Made by a program: the position numbers and the translations under genes
Notes under the pieces: model-generated
The model's database searches: none
What the model was told of the DNA's origin: nothing
The model's input: the letters and a program-made list of their open reading frames with translations, nothing else
In this document: positions 7,948-13,602 of the stretch, one piece after another
Position numbering within the stretch: the stretch's first letter is position 1
Layout: each line of letters starts with the position of its first letter
NCBI GenBank assembly: GCA_038203095.1
Contig: JBBREH010000027.1
Location: 1 to 17,712, forward strand
From: PALSA-1336 sp038203095
GTDB lineage: Bacteria; Patescibacteriota; Doudnabacteria; UBA920
Direction: 5' to 3'
Length of the DNA stretch: 17,712 nucleotides

Positions 7948-8041
7948 CCCGTTAGAAATTTAAATAATTATTTACGTAAATAGATTGATTAACCCGATAT
8001 TTAATAACCTGAAGAGATTAACTTTCAACTTCTAACAGGAT
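7946..8041. repeat. CCCGTTAGA-type inverted repeat at the phosphatase start codon
   Basis: ATCCCGTTAGAA (7946-7957) and TTCTAACAGGAT (8030-8041) pair with one G-U position. One arm contains the AT of the phosphatase start codon. A very similar pair occurs at the nucleotidyltransferase start (12368-12464). Between the arms lie palindromes such as ATTTACGTAAAT. On the minus strand the outer arm is read as a 6-codon ORF (8045-8025, MYPVRS). Confidence 0.7.
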
Positions 8042-8051
8042 ACATAAATTC

Positions 8052-8060
8052 AGTATAGCA
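8052..8060 (-). promoter_or_regulatory. Extended -10 promoter upstream of the histidine phosphatase
   Basis: On the minus strand TGCTATACT (8060-8052) is an extended -10 box without a clear -35. The predicted start falls at about 8045, on the ATG of the 6-codon ORF inside the inverted repeat, leaving a structured leader of about 98 nt before the phosphatase. Confidence 0.55.
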
Positions 8061-8070
8061 AATTCGGGGT

Positions 8071-9471
8071 TTAAAATAAACTATTTTGTTTGGATTTTTT
8101 TAAATAATTTTCTCTTTCCGAGTCGGAAAAAATTTTTATCTTACCAAACACGCCGTCATACCCCCCGGCAATGTCCACCTTGCCCTCTCTTACGCGAATG
8201 ACGGCTTGGGCAATTTCGGGCGTAGAAATTTTTTCAATTTGATCTTGGTCAAGATCTAACAAAATGGAAAATTCACCGTATCCATAATCTCCCCCTGCCC
8301 CTCCTTTGAGAGGAGGGGGGTCCGCGGTTATCCCTCCCCTTTCAAAGGGGAGACTAGGTGGGGTTACTGCGATAATCATCTTCTCATACATCGCCAAAAC
8401 TTTTTTACTCTGGACTCCAACAGAAAAAGTTTCGGCAATAATTTCTTCCAAAGGAATTACGCTTTTAAACGGCACCACGCGTGGTGGCACAAAACCAAAC
8501 TCGCGATCGGCTAATTCATCCACGCGACTTAAAACCCCAACCAAAAGCTTCTTGCCGCAAACCGGACAAAGGCCACCTAATTTTTTTGTTTGCTTCGGCT
8601 CACAGGAAAATTTGCAGTCCCGATGCCCGTCTAAATGGTACTTGCCCTCTTGTGGAAAAAATTCAATTGTGTACAAAAATCTGGCCGGGTCTTTACTATA
8701 AAGAGCGTTAATAATTTCAGCGTACGATAATTGCTTTTCATCAATCTCAAAAACATTTGCCTCACGTCCCAATTTTCTTAAACTATGCGCGTCTGAATTG
8801 GACGTCAAAGAATATTTGTCCAATCCGGATATTTGCCAATTCATTTCAGGGTCGCTTGATAAACCGGTTTCAATACACTTTATGTATTTAGCCTGGTCGC
8901 CAAAAGCTTCCTCAATAGTATTAAAGCCTGACAAACTACCAAACACGCCAAAATGCGGCGTCCAGGCGTGGGCCGGAATAACTTCGGCGTCCAATGAAGC
9001 CTCTTTTACAATTTTAACCAAATCGTCGCAATGCACACCCATAATTGGCCGGCCGTCAGCTTTCAAATTGGCGCCCACTTTTTTCAATCCAAAAATAATT
9101 TTATCCACCGCTTCAAAATTCGGCGCAAAAATTAAATTATGCACTCGCCTAACTTTGTCGCCTTGTTTGTAGATTGACGACACTTCGGCTGTGAGCATAA
9201 AATACGTTTTTGCCCTTGATGGCAGCCTTCCAGGGGCTGCTCCTTGAAGGCTGCCATCAAGGGGATTTCCACTAAACTGATACAATCCGGGTTTAGCTTC
9301 TTCCAAATTCTCCTTTAATTCTAAAAGCCATTTAGGATGAGTAAAATCCCCGGTTCCAATTACCCCAATGCCTTTTTTCTCCGCCCACAAGGCAATATTT
9401 TTTGGATTAAGCTCCTGGCTGCAGGCGCGGCTATATTTTGAATGAATTTGTAAGTCGGCAATTATACGCAT
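8071..9471 (-). CDS. PHP-domain protein, endonuclease Q (EndoQ)-like
   Basis: The 466-residue protein has a PHP metallophosphoesterase domain: ADLQIHSKYSRACS at residues 5-18, GTGDFTHPKWL, PAHAWTPHFG and SNSDAHS supply the metal-binding His and Asp residues. It is followed by EFFPQEGKYHLDGHRDC and LCPVCGKKL, a zinc-binding region, and LSRVDELADRE. This order is that of the EndoQ family (TIGR00375-like), which nicks DNA 5' of deaminated bases. Activity is inferred from the family. Two palindromic DNA elements are inserted in frame (residues about 70-87 and 369-396), neither in a metal motif. An extended -10 box 6 nt before the ATG implies a leaderless mRNA. Confidence 0.85.
   Translation of the reverse strand: MRIIADLQIHSKYSRACSQELNPKNIALWAEKKGIGVIGTGDFTHPKWLLELKENLEEAKPGLYQFSGNPLDGSLQGAAPGRLPSRAKTYFMLTAEVSSIYKQGDKVRRVHNLIFAPNFEAVDKIIFGLKKVGANLKADGRPIMGVHCDDLVKIVKEASLDAEVIPAHAWTPHFGVFGSLSGFNTIEEAFGDQAKYIKCIETGLSSDPEMNWQISGLDKYSLTSNSDAHSLRKLGREANVFEIDEKQLSYAEIINALYSKDPARFLYTIEFFPQEGKYHLDGHRDCKFSCEPKQTKKLGGLCPVCGKKLLVGVLSRVDELADREFGFVPPRVVPFKSVIPLEEIIAETFSVGVQSKKVLAMYEKMIIAVTPPSLPFERGGITADPPPLKGGAGGDYGYGEFSILLDLDQDQIEKISTPEIAQAVIRVREGKVDIAGGYDGVFGKIKIFSDSERENYLKKSKQNSLF
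8286..8366. repeat. In-frame palindromic repeat within the EndoQ-like gene (second insert)
   Basis: Two hairpins, CCCCTCCT/AGGAGGGG (8298-8318) and CTCCCCTTT/AAAGGGGAG with a 1-nt centre (8334-8352), lie inside a C/G-skewed stretch. It is read as a proline- and glycine-rich segment (TPPSLPFERGG...DPPPLKGGAGG). Related stems occur outside genes at 12481-12498 and about 14743-14763. The low-complexity peptide is unlike the rest of the domain. Confidence 0.75.
9213..9263. repeat. In-frame 51-bp perfect palindromic element within the EndoQ-like gene (first insert)
   Basis: CCCTTGATGGCAGCCTTC (9213-9230) and GAAGGCTGCCATCAAGGG (9246-9263) are exact 18-bp inverted repeats around a 15-nt loop. The 51 bp are 17 codons, so the frame is kept. 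It encodes about NPLDGSLQGAAPGRLPS between the first PHP motifs and the conserved TAEVSSIY strand. I infer an insertion, because the flanks join into a plausible continuous domain without it. Confidence 0.85.
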
Positions 9472-9472
9472 A

Positions 9473-9502
9473 TTGGCATTATACCAGTTTTTTCTATATA
9501 AT
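9473..9502 (+). promoter_or_regulatory. Overlapping divergent leaderless promoters
   Basis: Plus strand: TTGGCA (9473-9478), 18 bp, TATAAT (9497-9502), then 7 nt to the ATG at 9510 of the phosphatase gene. Minus strand: the extended -10 box TGGTATAAT (9486-9478), then 6 nt to the ATG at 9471 of the EndoQ-like gene. The minus -10 overlaps the plus -35, so the two starts should compete. Confidence 0.75.
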
Positions 9503-9509
9503 GATCGAT

Positions 9510-10283
9510 ATGACTATTGAACAACAGTATTTATTTTTAGCAGTCACGGTCGCCAAAGCTAATGGCGGAGTGTTTAAAAAATACTTTGGCCATGTCGGGC
9601 AGGTAATGATAAAAAACAATGACCCGAGAAACTTAGTAACCAAAGTTGATAGGCAAATAGAAACAAACATCCGCGCAGAAATTTTAAAAAAATTTCCTGA
9701 TGCAAAAATAATCGGCGAAGAATTTGGCGGCTGCACTTTGGCTAAAAATGATATTGTTTGGATAATTGACCCCATAGACGGTACTACCAACTACATTCGC
9801 GGCATCCCCTTGTGCTGTATTTCCATTGGCGTTTGGGACAGCAAAGGCCCATTGCTTGGGGTAGTTTATAACCCTGTCACCGAGCAAATATATACAGCCT
9901 TAAGGGGCAAAAGTGCTTTTCTAAACGGCAAACGAATTAAAGTTTCAAATATTTCCAAACTAAGCGAAGCATCCGGCGGAATTGGCTGGCTAAACCCTAC
10001 AGATGGTAAAAAAATGTTTAATAGTATTATTGATGACGCCCGAAAAGTTAGGGTCCTGGCCACTTCTTCCTGGCAAACTTGCCTGGTGGCCTCAGGACAA
10101 TTTGATTACTACACTACCAAGTACGTAAATATTTGGGATGTCGCCGGACCTTTGGCAATTTTAAAAGAAGCCGGCGGAAAATTTACGGACTTTAAAGGAA
10201 ATATTTTAAAAATCAACCTAAAAGAAATTATTGCCAGCAACGGAAAAATCCAATCGGAACTTGTAAAAAAACTCGCCAACTAA
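9510..10283 (+). CDS. Inositol-monophosphatase / fructose-1,6-bisphosphatase family enzyme
   Basis: The 257-residue protein carries all metal-site motifs of the family: KVDRQIE, GEEFGG (about 71-76), WIIDPIDGTTNYIRGIP and the C-terminal WDVAGPLAILKEAGG. Members hydrolyse inositol-1-phosphate, fructose-1,6-bisphosphate, or 3'-phosphoadenosine phosphates. With ppsA, GAPDH and YvcK nearby, an FBPase role in gluconeogenesis is attractive but is an inference. I prefer the ATG at 9510: the in-frame ATG at 9501 lies inside the -10 box, so it would not be in a transcript from that promoter. The gene ends within its own terminator and faces GAPDH. Confidence 0.9.
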   Translation: MTIEQQYLFLAVTVAKANGGVFKKYFGHVGQVMIKNNDPRNLVTKVDRQIETNIRAEILKKFPDAKIIGEEFGGCTLAKNDIVWIIDPIDGTTNYIRGIPLCCISIGVWDSKGPLLGVVYNPVTEQIYTALRGKSAFLNGKRIKVSNISKLSEASGGIGWLNPTDGKKMFNSIIDDARKVRVLATSSWQTCLVASGQFDYYTTKYVNIWDVAGPLAILKEAGGKFTDFKGNILKINLKEIIASNGKIQSELVKKLAN

Positions 10284-10297
10284 TCGACGAGTTTTTT
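10266..10297 (+). terminator. Terminator overlapping the phosphatase stop codon
   Basis: AAAAAACTCG (10266-10275) pairs with CGAGTTTTTT (10288-10297). The stop codon TAA (10281-10283) lies in the loop. The T-run follows on the plus strand and an A-run precedes, so it could act in both directions. Confidence 0.8.
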
Positions 10298-10338
10298 GTT
10301 CTAATGGTATTTATCTAGATTACTTAATTCAATGCGTC

Positions 10339-10426
10339 AAATAATAGTGTTCGTCCGCCTTAGGCGGAGGAGAACCTATTATTTAAAAAAAATATCTTCT
10401 CCATGAAGTCGAAGAATATTTTTTTC
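10339..10426. repeat. Double-hairpin dispersed repeat between convergent genes, copy 1
   Basis: Hairpin 1: AAATAATAG (10339-10347) with CTATTATTT (10376-10384), extended inside by GTTC/GAAC and TCCGCC/GGCGGA. Hairpin 2: an A-rich arm ending ATATCTTC pairs with GAAGAATATTTTTTT (about 10385-10425). A second copy is at 14838-14918. Poly-A and poly-T flanks let hairpin 2 serve as a terminator for GAPDH on the minus strand. Confidence 0.8.
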
Positions 10427-10471
10427 TCCACGGCTATGGTTAATTTTTGTCTAAACAATTTTCTATGATTT

Positions 10472-11503
10472 CTATTCCCTACTAGCCACTTTCTTACAAA
10501 TATACTCCAACAAATTCATCATTTGGGTCACATAGCCCCATTCGTTATCGTACCAAGCCAAGACATTAACCAGCTTGCCGTCAACCACTTCGTTGGCCAA
10601 TAAATCAATAACTGCGCCGTTGGGATTGCCGCGAAAATCCGTGGATACCAGAGGCAAATTACTTACACCTAAATGGTTTTTTAAACTGCCGGCCGCGGCT
10701 TCACTAAAGGCCTGGTTCAGTGTAACTAAATCTGTTGCTTTGTTTAATTCCGCGGTTAAAACCACAATTGAAGGGTTCTGCACGGGCACGCGCAGAGAAA
10801 GCGCGGAAATTTTTCCTTTCAAATGAGGATAAAGTTTAACAATAGTTTTACTTACACCTGTGGTGGTAGGAATAATAGATTCCATAGCCGCTCGCGCGCG
10901 CCTTAAGTCCTTGTGCGAGCCGTCCAGCAGACTTTGGTCCGATGTTACGGCATGGATGGTGTTAATAAAACCCGTACGCACGCCAAATTTTTCTTCCAAA
11001 ACTTTTAAGGTCAAAGTACTGCAAACCGTAGTGCAGGAAGCCGCGGAAATAATTTTGTGAATTTTTGGATCAAAAATTTGATGATTTGCCGCGTAAACAA
11101 AAGTTTCATCCGCGTCATCCATTGGAGCGGTGACCAACACAAATTTCGCCCCATCGTCCAAATGTTTTTTCGCTTTTTCACGCTTGGCGGCATTGCCGGT
11201 GGCATCCAAAACTACATCCACTCCTAAATCTCCCCACGGCAACTTGCCACCTTGATCGGTAATATACGGGATCTTTACCCCATCAATCACTAAAGTATTG
11301 CCTTCGGCCTTAACCTCTTTGTCCCAAATGCCGTAAGTTGTATCGTACTTTAATAGATGCGCATACATCTCCAAAGGACTCCGGCTATGGGCAGCCACAA
11401 TTTCAAAATTGGGGTTGTTGTACGCAATTCTTAAAAATACCCGGCCAATTCTGCCGAGCCCGTTGAGAACGATTTTAGTTTTTTGTGATGATGATGGTTT
11501 CAT
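10472..11503 (-). CDS. gap: Glyceraldehyde-3-phosphate dehydrogenase, NADP-type residues
   Basis: The 343-residue protein is a type I GAPDH. It begins its Rossmann fold with LNGLGRIGR, has the catalytic Cys157 in SAASCTTVC and His184 in IHAVTSDQ, and ends with WYDNEWGY. With a constant offset of +8 to the usual numbering, Asp32 is replaced by Ser40, Leu33 by Arg41, Leu187 by Gly195 and Pro188 by Ser196. These are the positions that switch GAPDH from NAD to NADP, so an NADP(H)-using, possibly gluconeogenic enzyme is inferred. The usual Asn after CTT is Val160, which is unusual. The gene follows the nucleotidyltransferase after 23 bp and has no clear Shine-Dalgarno. Confidence 0.95.
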   Translation of the reverse strand: MKPSSSQKTKIVLNGLGRIGRVFLRIAYNNPNFEIVAAHSRSPLEMYAHLLKYDTTYGIWDKEVKAEGNTLVIDGVKIPYITDQGGKLPWGDLGVDVVLDATGNAAKREKAKKHLDDGAKFVLVTAPMDDADETFVYAANHQIFDPKIHKIISAASCTTVCSTLTLKVLEEKFGVRTGFINTIHAVTSDQSLLDGSHKDLRRARAAMESIIPTTTGVSKTIVKLYPHLKGKISALSLRVPVQNPSIVVLTAELNKATDLVTLNQAFSEAAAGSLKNHLGVSNLPLVSTDFRGNPNGAVIDLLANEVVDGKLVNVLAWYDNEWGYVTQMMNLLEYICKKVASRE

Positions 11504-11526
11504 GGTTAATCGTAAATTGTTAATAG

Positions 11527-12369
11527 TTAATTGTTTTCCTGAATTTCCTTTACCGCTTGCTTATAGGCCGCGCTATTACTAATGTCCAGCCACAAACCTT
11601 CGTATGGATAGCCAAACAGCTTGCCTTCCTCGGCTAGGCGGGGAAAAACATCACTCTCCAATTTGTCCGCCTTGTTGCCGATTGTGTTAAAAATTTCCGG
11701 CTCTACCATATAAATGCCGGCGTTAATGAGTTTGGAAAAAGTTTTGGGACTTTGAGGTTTCTCTTCAAAGCTAATTATTCTATTGCCCTGGAGCTTGGCT
11801 ACGCCCCACATACTCACCGCTTCCACACTACTAAGCGCCATGGTACAAATTGAGGTTTTTTGCGCGCGATGAAATTCCACAAAGTCGCTATAGTCAATAT
11901 CCGAAAGCACATCACCGTAAAGCAATAAAAATGTGTCGCGAAAATATTGTTTAGCGGCAAGTAGCGGCTGGGCATTGCCCTTGGTGCCTTTGGGTTGATG
12001 GATATATTTAATGTGTAAGCCCATTTTACTGCCGTCGCCAAAATACTCTTCTATAATCCCCCCGCCCTCGCCAATAGAAATGTAAATATCAGTAAGTTTG
12101 GCGGTTTTCAGGCGCTGAAGTATTTGCTCCAATAAAGGCTTACCCGCAATTTTTACCATGGCTTTGGGCAATGATTTATTTTCTGACTCAAAAAATACAG
12201 GCTTTCCACCGGCTAAAATTAAAACTTTTACGGCTTTAAGGCCGAGTGAGCGCGACAAAAAATATTCTATAGCATGGCTACGGTTACGCAAACGCTCCCC
12301 GTCTATTTCTGCGTCCAAATTCTTAAGCAGGTCGTTGCGTAATGTAATTGTTAAACGTTCACGATTCAT
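11527..12369 (-). CDS. Ribbon-helix-helix / sugar nucleotidyltransferase fusion
   Basis: Residues 1-45 look like a ribbon-helix-helix DNA-binding domain (RLTITLRNDLLKNLDAEI, then RSHAIEYFLSRSL). Residues about 47-280 are a GlmU/RfbA-type nucleotidyltransferase fold: LILAGG, PKAMVKIAGKPLLEQ, LLYGD, SFEEKPQ, NAGIYMVEPE and LWLDISNSAAY. The usual G-x-G-T-R-L after LILAGG is replaced by KPVFFESENK at the same length, so the catalytic arginine loop is missing. Transfer activity may be altered or lost, leaving a sugar-nucleotide sensor coupled to DNA binding. That is an inference. The ATG at 12369 sits in an inverted repeat arm with no Shine-Dalgarno. Its stop is 23 bp before gap, suggesting one transcript. 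Confidence 0.85.
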   Translation of the reverse strand: MNRERLTITLRNDLLKNLDAEIDGERLRNRSHAIEYFLSRSLGLKAVKVLILAGGKPVFFESENKSLPKAMVKIAGKPLLEQILQRLKTAKLTDIYISIGEGGGIIEEYFGDGSKMGLHIKYIHQPKGTKGNAQPLLAAKQYFRDTFLLLYGDVLSDIDYSDFVEFHRAQKTSICTMALSSVEAVSMWGVAKLQGNRIISFEEKPQSPKTFSKLINAGIYMVEPEIFNTIGNKADKLESDVFPRLAEEGKLFGYPYEGLWLDISNSAAYKQAVKEIQENN

Positions 12370-12464
12370 CCCGTTGGAAAATTAATAATCTTGCTTCTTA
12401 ACAAAAAAACTTGAAAATAAATAAAACTTCCTTTTTAAATAATCCGTGGCTTTTCCAACGGGAT
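12368..12464. repeat. CCCGTTGGA-type inverted repeat at the nucleotidyltransferase start
   Basis: ATCCCGTTGGAAAA (12368-12381) and TTTTCCAACGGGAT (12451-12464) are exact 14-bp inverted repeats with 69 bp between them. In the mRNA the proximal arm runs up to the AT of the start codon, so pairing would bury the initiation site. It parallels the repeat at 7946-8041. Confidence 0.85.
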
Positions 12465-12468
12465 TCAT
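12382..12468 (-). other. Possible 28-codon upstream ORF in the nucleotidyltransferase leader
   Basis: An ATG at 12468 opens 28 codons (MNPVGKATDY...KKQDY) that stop 12 nt before the nucleotidyltransferase ATG. Codons 2-6 are the distal arm of the inverted repeat. There is no Shine-Dalgarno. It may be only a by-product of the repeat, whose CCCGTTAGA core reads as PVR in this frame. Confidence 0.25.
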
Positions 12469-12480
12469 AAGTGTTCCATT

Positions 12481-12498
12481 CTCCCCTCCTCAGGGGAG
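12481..12498. repeat. Short hairpin related to the CTCCCCT repeat family
   Basis: CTCCCCT and AGGGGAG with a 4-nt loop resemble the stems at 8334-8352 inside the EndoQ-like gene. Confidence 0.6.
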
Positions 12499-12537
12499 AT
12501 GTCGTATCCAAGATATAAATTAGGCAACAGTCCCATA

Positions 12538-12554
12538 GTATGATAATATCATAC
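12538..12554. promoter_or_regulatory. Perfect 17-bp palindrome, possible operator
   Basis: GTATGATAATATCATAC is fully symmetric around one central base. It ends 19 bp before the -35 box of the toxin-antitoxin promoter. The inner 15 bp recur at 15095-15109 with only the central base changed. Confidence 0.55.
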
Positions 12555-12573
12555 ATTTTAATTTTTTTCAAAA

Positions 12574-12602
12574 TTGACAATAAAATAGGCTAAAGTTATA
12601 CT
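12574..12602 (+). promoter_or_regulatory. Promoter of the toxin-antitoxin operon
   Basis: TTGACA (12574-12579), 17 bp and TATACT (12597-12602) predict a start near 12609, about 49 nt before the antitoxin ATG. Confidence 0.8.
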
Positions 12603-12611
12603 AAATTTACC

Positions 12612-12632
12612 AAAGTCGGGATTCCCGACTTT
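12612..12632. promoter_or_regulatory. 9-bp inverted repeat at the start of the toxin-antitoxin transcript
   Basis: AAAGTCGGG and CCCGACTTT are exact inverted repeats around ATT, placed at about +3 to +23. The position fits an operator for antitoxin autoregulation or a 5' hairpin of the mRNA. It could also be another dispersed palindrome. Confidence 0.55.
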
Positions 12633-12657
12633 AGGAAAATCATTAAAATATTACTGT

Positions 12658-12981
12658 ATGACTTTGATAAAAATCCAAAAAAAGGGCCAAATTACTTTGC
12701 CGACCGAAGTTCGTGAAAAAATGGCTATTTACGCCGGCGATATGGTCAATGTGCAGGTAAAAGCTTCTCAAATAATCATCACCCCCCAAACGGTTGTTGA
12801 CCGCTCCGGTTTTCCCAATGCTAACGATGAATACACGCCGGAGCAAAGAAAAAAAATTACAGCGGAACTTTTGGAAGCTATGAAAGAGCCATCCATCGGT
12901 CCTTTTGATACAGCCGAAGAAATGATAGCGGATATGAAAAAAAAGTTAAAGAAGATCCATACAGCAAAAAAACTGAAATAG
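12658..12981 (+). CDS. AbrB/MazE-type antitoxin
   Basis: The 107-residue protein starts with a SpoVT-AbrB swapped-hairpin domain (IQKKGQITLPTEVREKM, about residues 5-21, then GDMVNVQVKASQIIITPQ). It continues into a charged helical tail (about 60-107) that would bind and neutralise the toxin. The AbrB fold as antitoxin is well known. No Shine-Dalgarno is visible before the ATG. The toxin gene follows after 9 nt, and a promoter and inverted repeat lie upstream. Confidence 0.85.
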   Translation: MTLIKIQKKGQITLPTEVREKMAIYAGDMVNVQVKASQIIITPQTVVDRSGFPNANDEYTPEQRKKITAELLEAMKEPSIGPFDTAEEMIADMKKKLKKIHTAKKLK

Positions 12982-12990
12982 CAAATCAAA

Positions 12991-13236
12991 ATGAAGATTG
13001 AATACCTGCCAAATACCTTAAAAGCGTTGGAGCAGACTCCGAACGTGATACGCCAAGCTTTTTTTAAGCAAGCAAAGTTACTGGAGCAAAACTTGAGACA
13101 CCCTTCTCTGCGCGCAAAAAAATTCGACGAAACTTACGGCATATGGCAAGCCCGAGTCACCAGGGGCTGGAGATTTTACTTTACCATTGAAGGCGATACC
13201 AATAAAATATCCAAACTCATCTCCCACCCTAAATAA
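12991..13236 (+). CDS. RelE/ParE-superfamily toxin
   Basis: The 81-residue basic protein fits the RelE/ParE fold: an N-terminal helix pair (about 8-40) and then HPSLRAKKFDE, GIWQARVTRGWRFYF and a short final strand ending KLISHPK. The conserved R-x-T/S-R-x-W/Y-R-F pattern in the central strands is where RelE mRNA interferases carry their basic catalytic residues. mRNA cleavage is inferred, and a ParE-like gyrase target cannot be excluded. It is co-transcribed with the antitoxin and ends at a strong terminator. Confidence 0.85.
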   Translation: MKIEYLPNTLKALEQTPNVIRQAFFKQAKLLEQNLRHPSLRAKKFDETYGIWQARVTRGWRFYFTIEGDTNKISKLISHPK

Positions 13237-13240
13237 TTCA

Positions 13241-13266
13241 CCCGCCAACTGTGGCGGGCTTTTTTT
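13241..13266 (+). terminator. Terminator of the toxin-antitoxin operon
   Basis: CCCGCCA (13241-13247) pairs with TGGCGGG (13252-13258) around a 4-nt loop and is followed by CTTTTTTT. Confidence 0.92.
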
Positions 13267-13602
13267 AATAATTTTTATTGCAATTTTCGTTCACGAATAT
13301 TCATGAAGCAAAAATCGTGATAAAAATAAAATGTCAAAAATTCGGAATTAACCCCGTGTTTTTTTCTACTTTCTACTTTCTGTGTTCAATTTTTGTAGTT
13401 TTCTGTAGCGCTCCCAGTAGCCTTTTGTAGTCATTTTAGTGTTTAAATTGTTCCCTTTTGTAGAATACAAAACGGGCGGAGAGACAGAATATAGTATGGG
13501 CTTACAATCCCATCTAATCCCGCTCCGCGCCCGTTGTTGCTTGTAAGGAGAAACACTTCTTGCGCCCCGCGTCGATGCGGGGAATTGTTGTGGGCGTTAA
13601 CT
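13267..13602. other. Gene-free stretch with two GC-rich hairpins downstream of the aminotransferase
   Basis: No convincing gene is seen. CCCCGC/GCGGGG (13565-13582) lies just after the aminotransferase stop and probably ends its transcript. A larger structure joins AACGGGCGGAG (13471-13481) to CTCCGCGCCCGTT (13523-13535) and encloses ATGGG/CCCAT (13496-13513). On the minus strand it is followed by TTTTGT. It lacks the T-arm of a tRNA. AT-rich sequence with a tandem TTCTACT (about 13365-13378) fills the left part. Confidence 0.5.

Noticed and set aside
7946..8041. CCCGTTAGA repeats as integron attC sites
   Set aside because: The arms read GTTAGA...TCTAAC, the reverse of the attC order, and no integron integrase is present.
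13366..13434. 22-codon minus-strand ORF (MTTKGYWERYRKLQ...)
   Set aside because: It looks peptide-like but has no ribosome-binding site at a useful distance, no neighbour linkage and no known family. Its end lies in a tandem TTCTACT repeat.
13471..13535. tRNA-like or attC-like fold (11-bp outer stem, 5-bp inner stem with 8-nt loop)
   Set aside because: There is no T-arm, D-arm or GTTC motif, and the outer stem has a 2-nt bulge. The ends do not fit the RYYYAAC/GTTRRRY core sites of integron attC. A terminator or cryptic structure is more likely.
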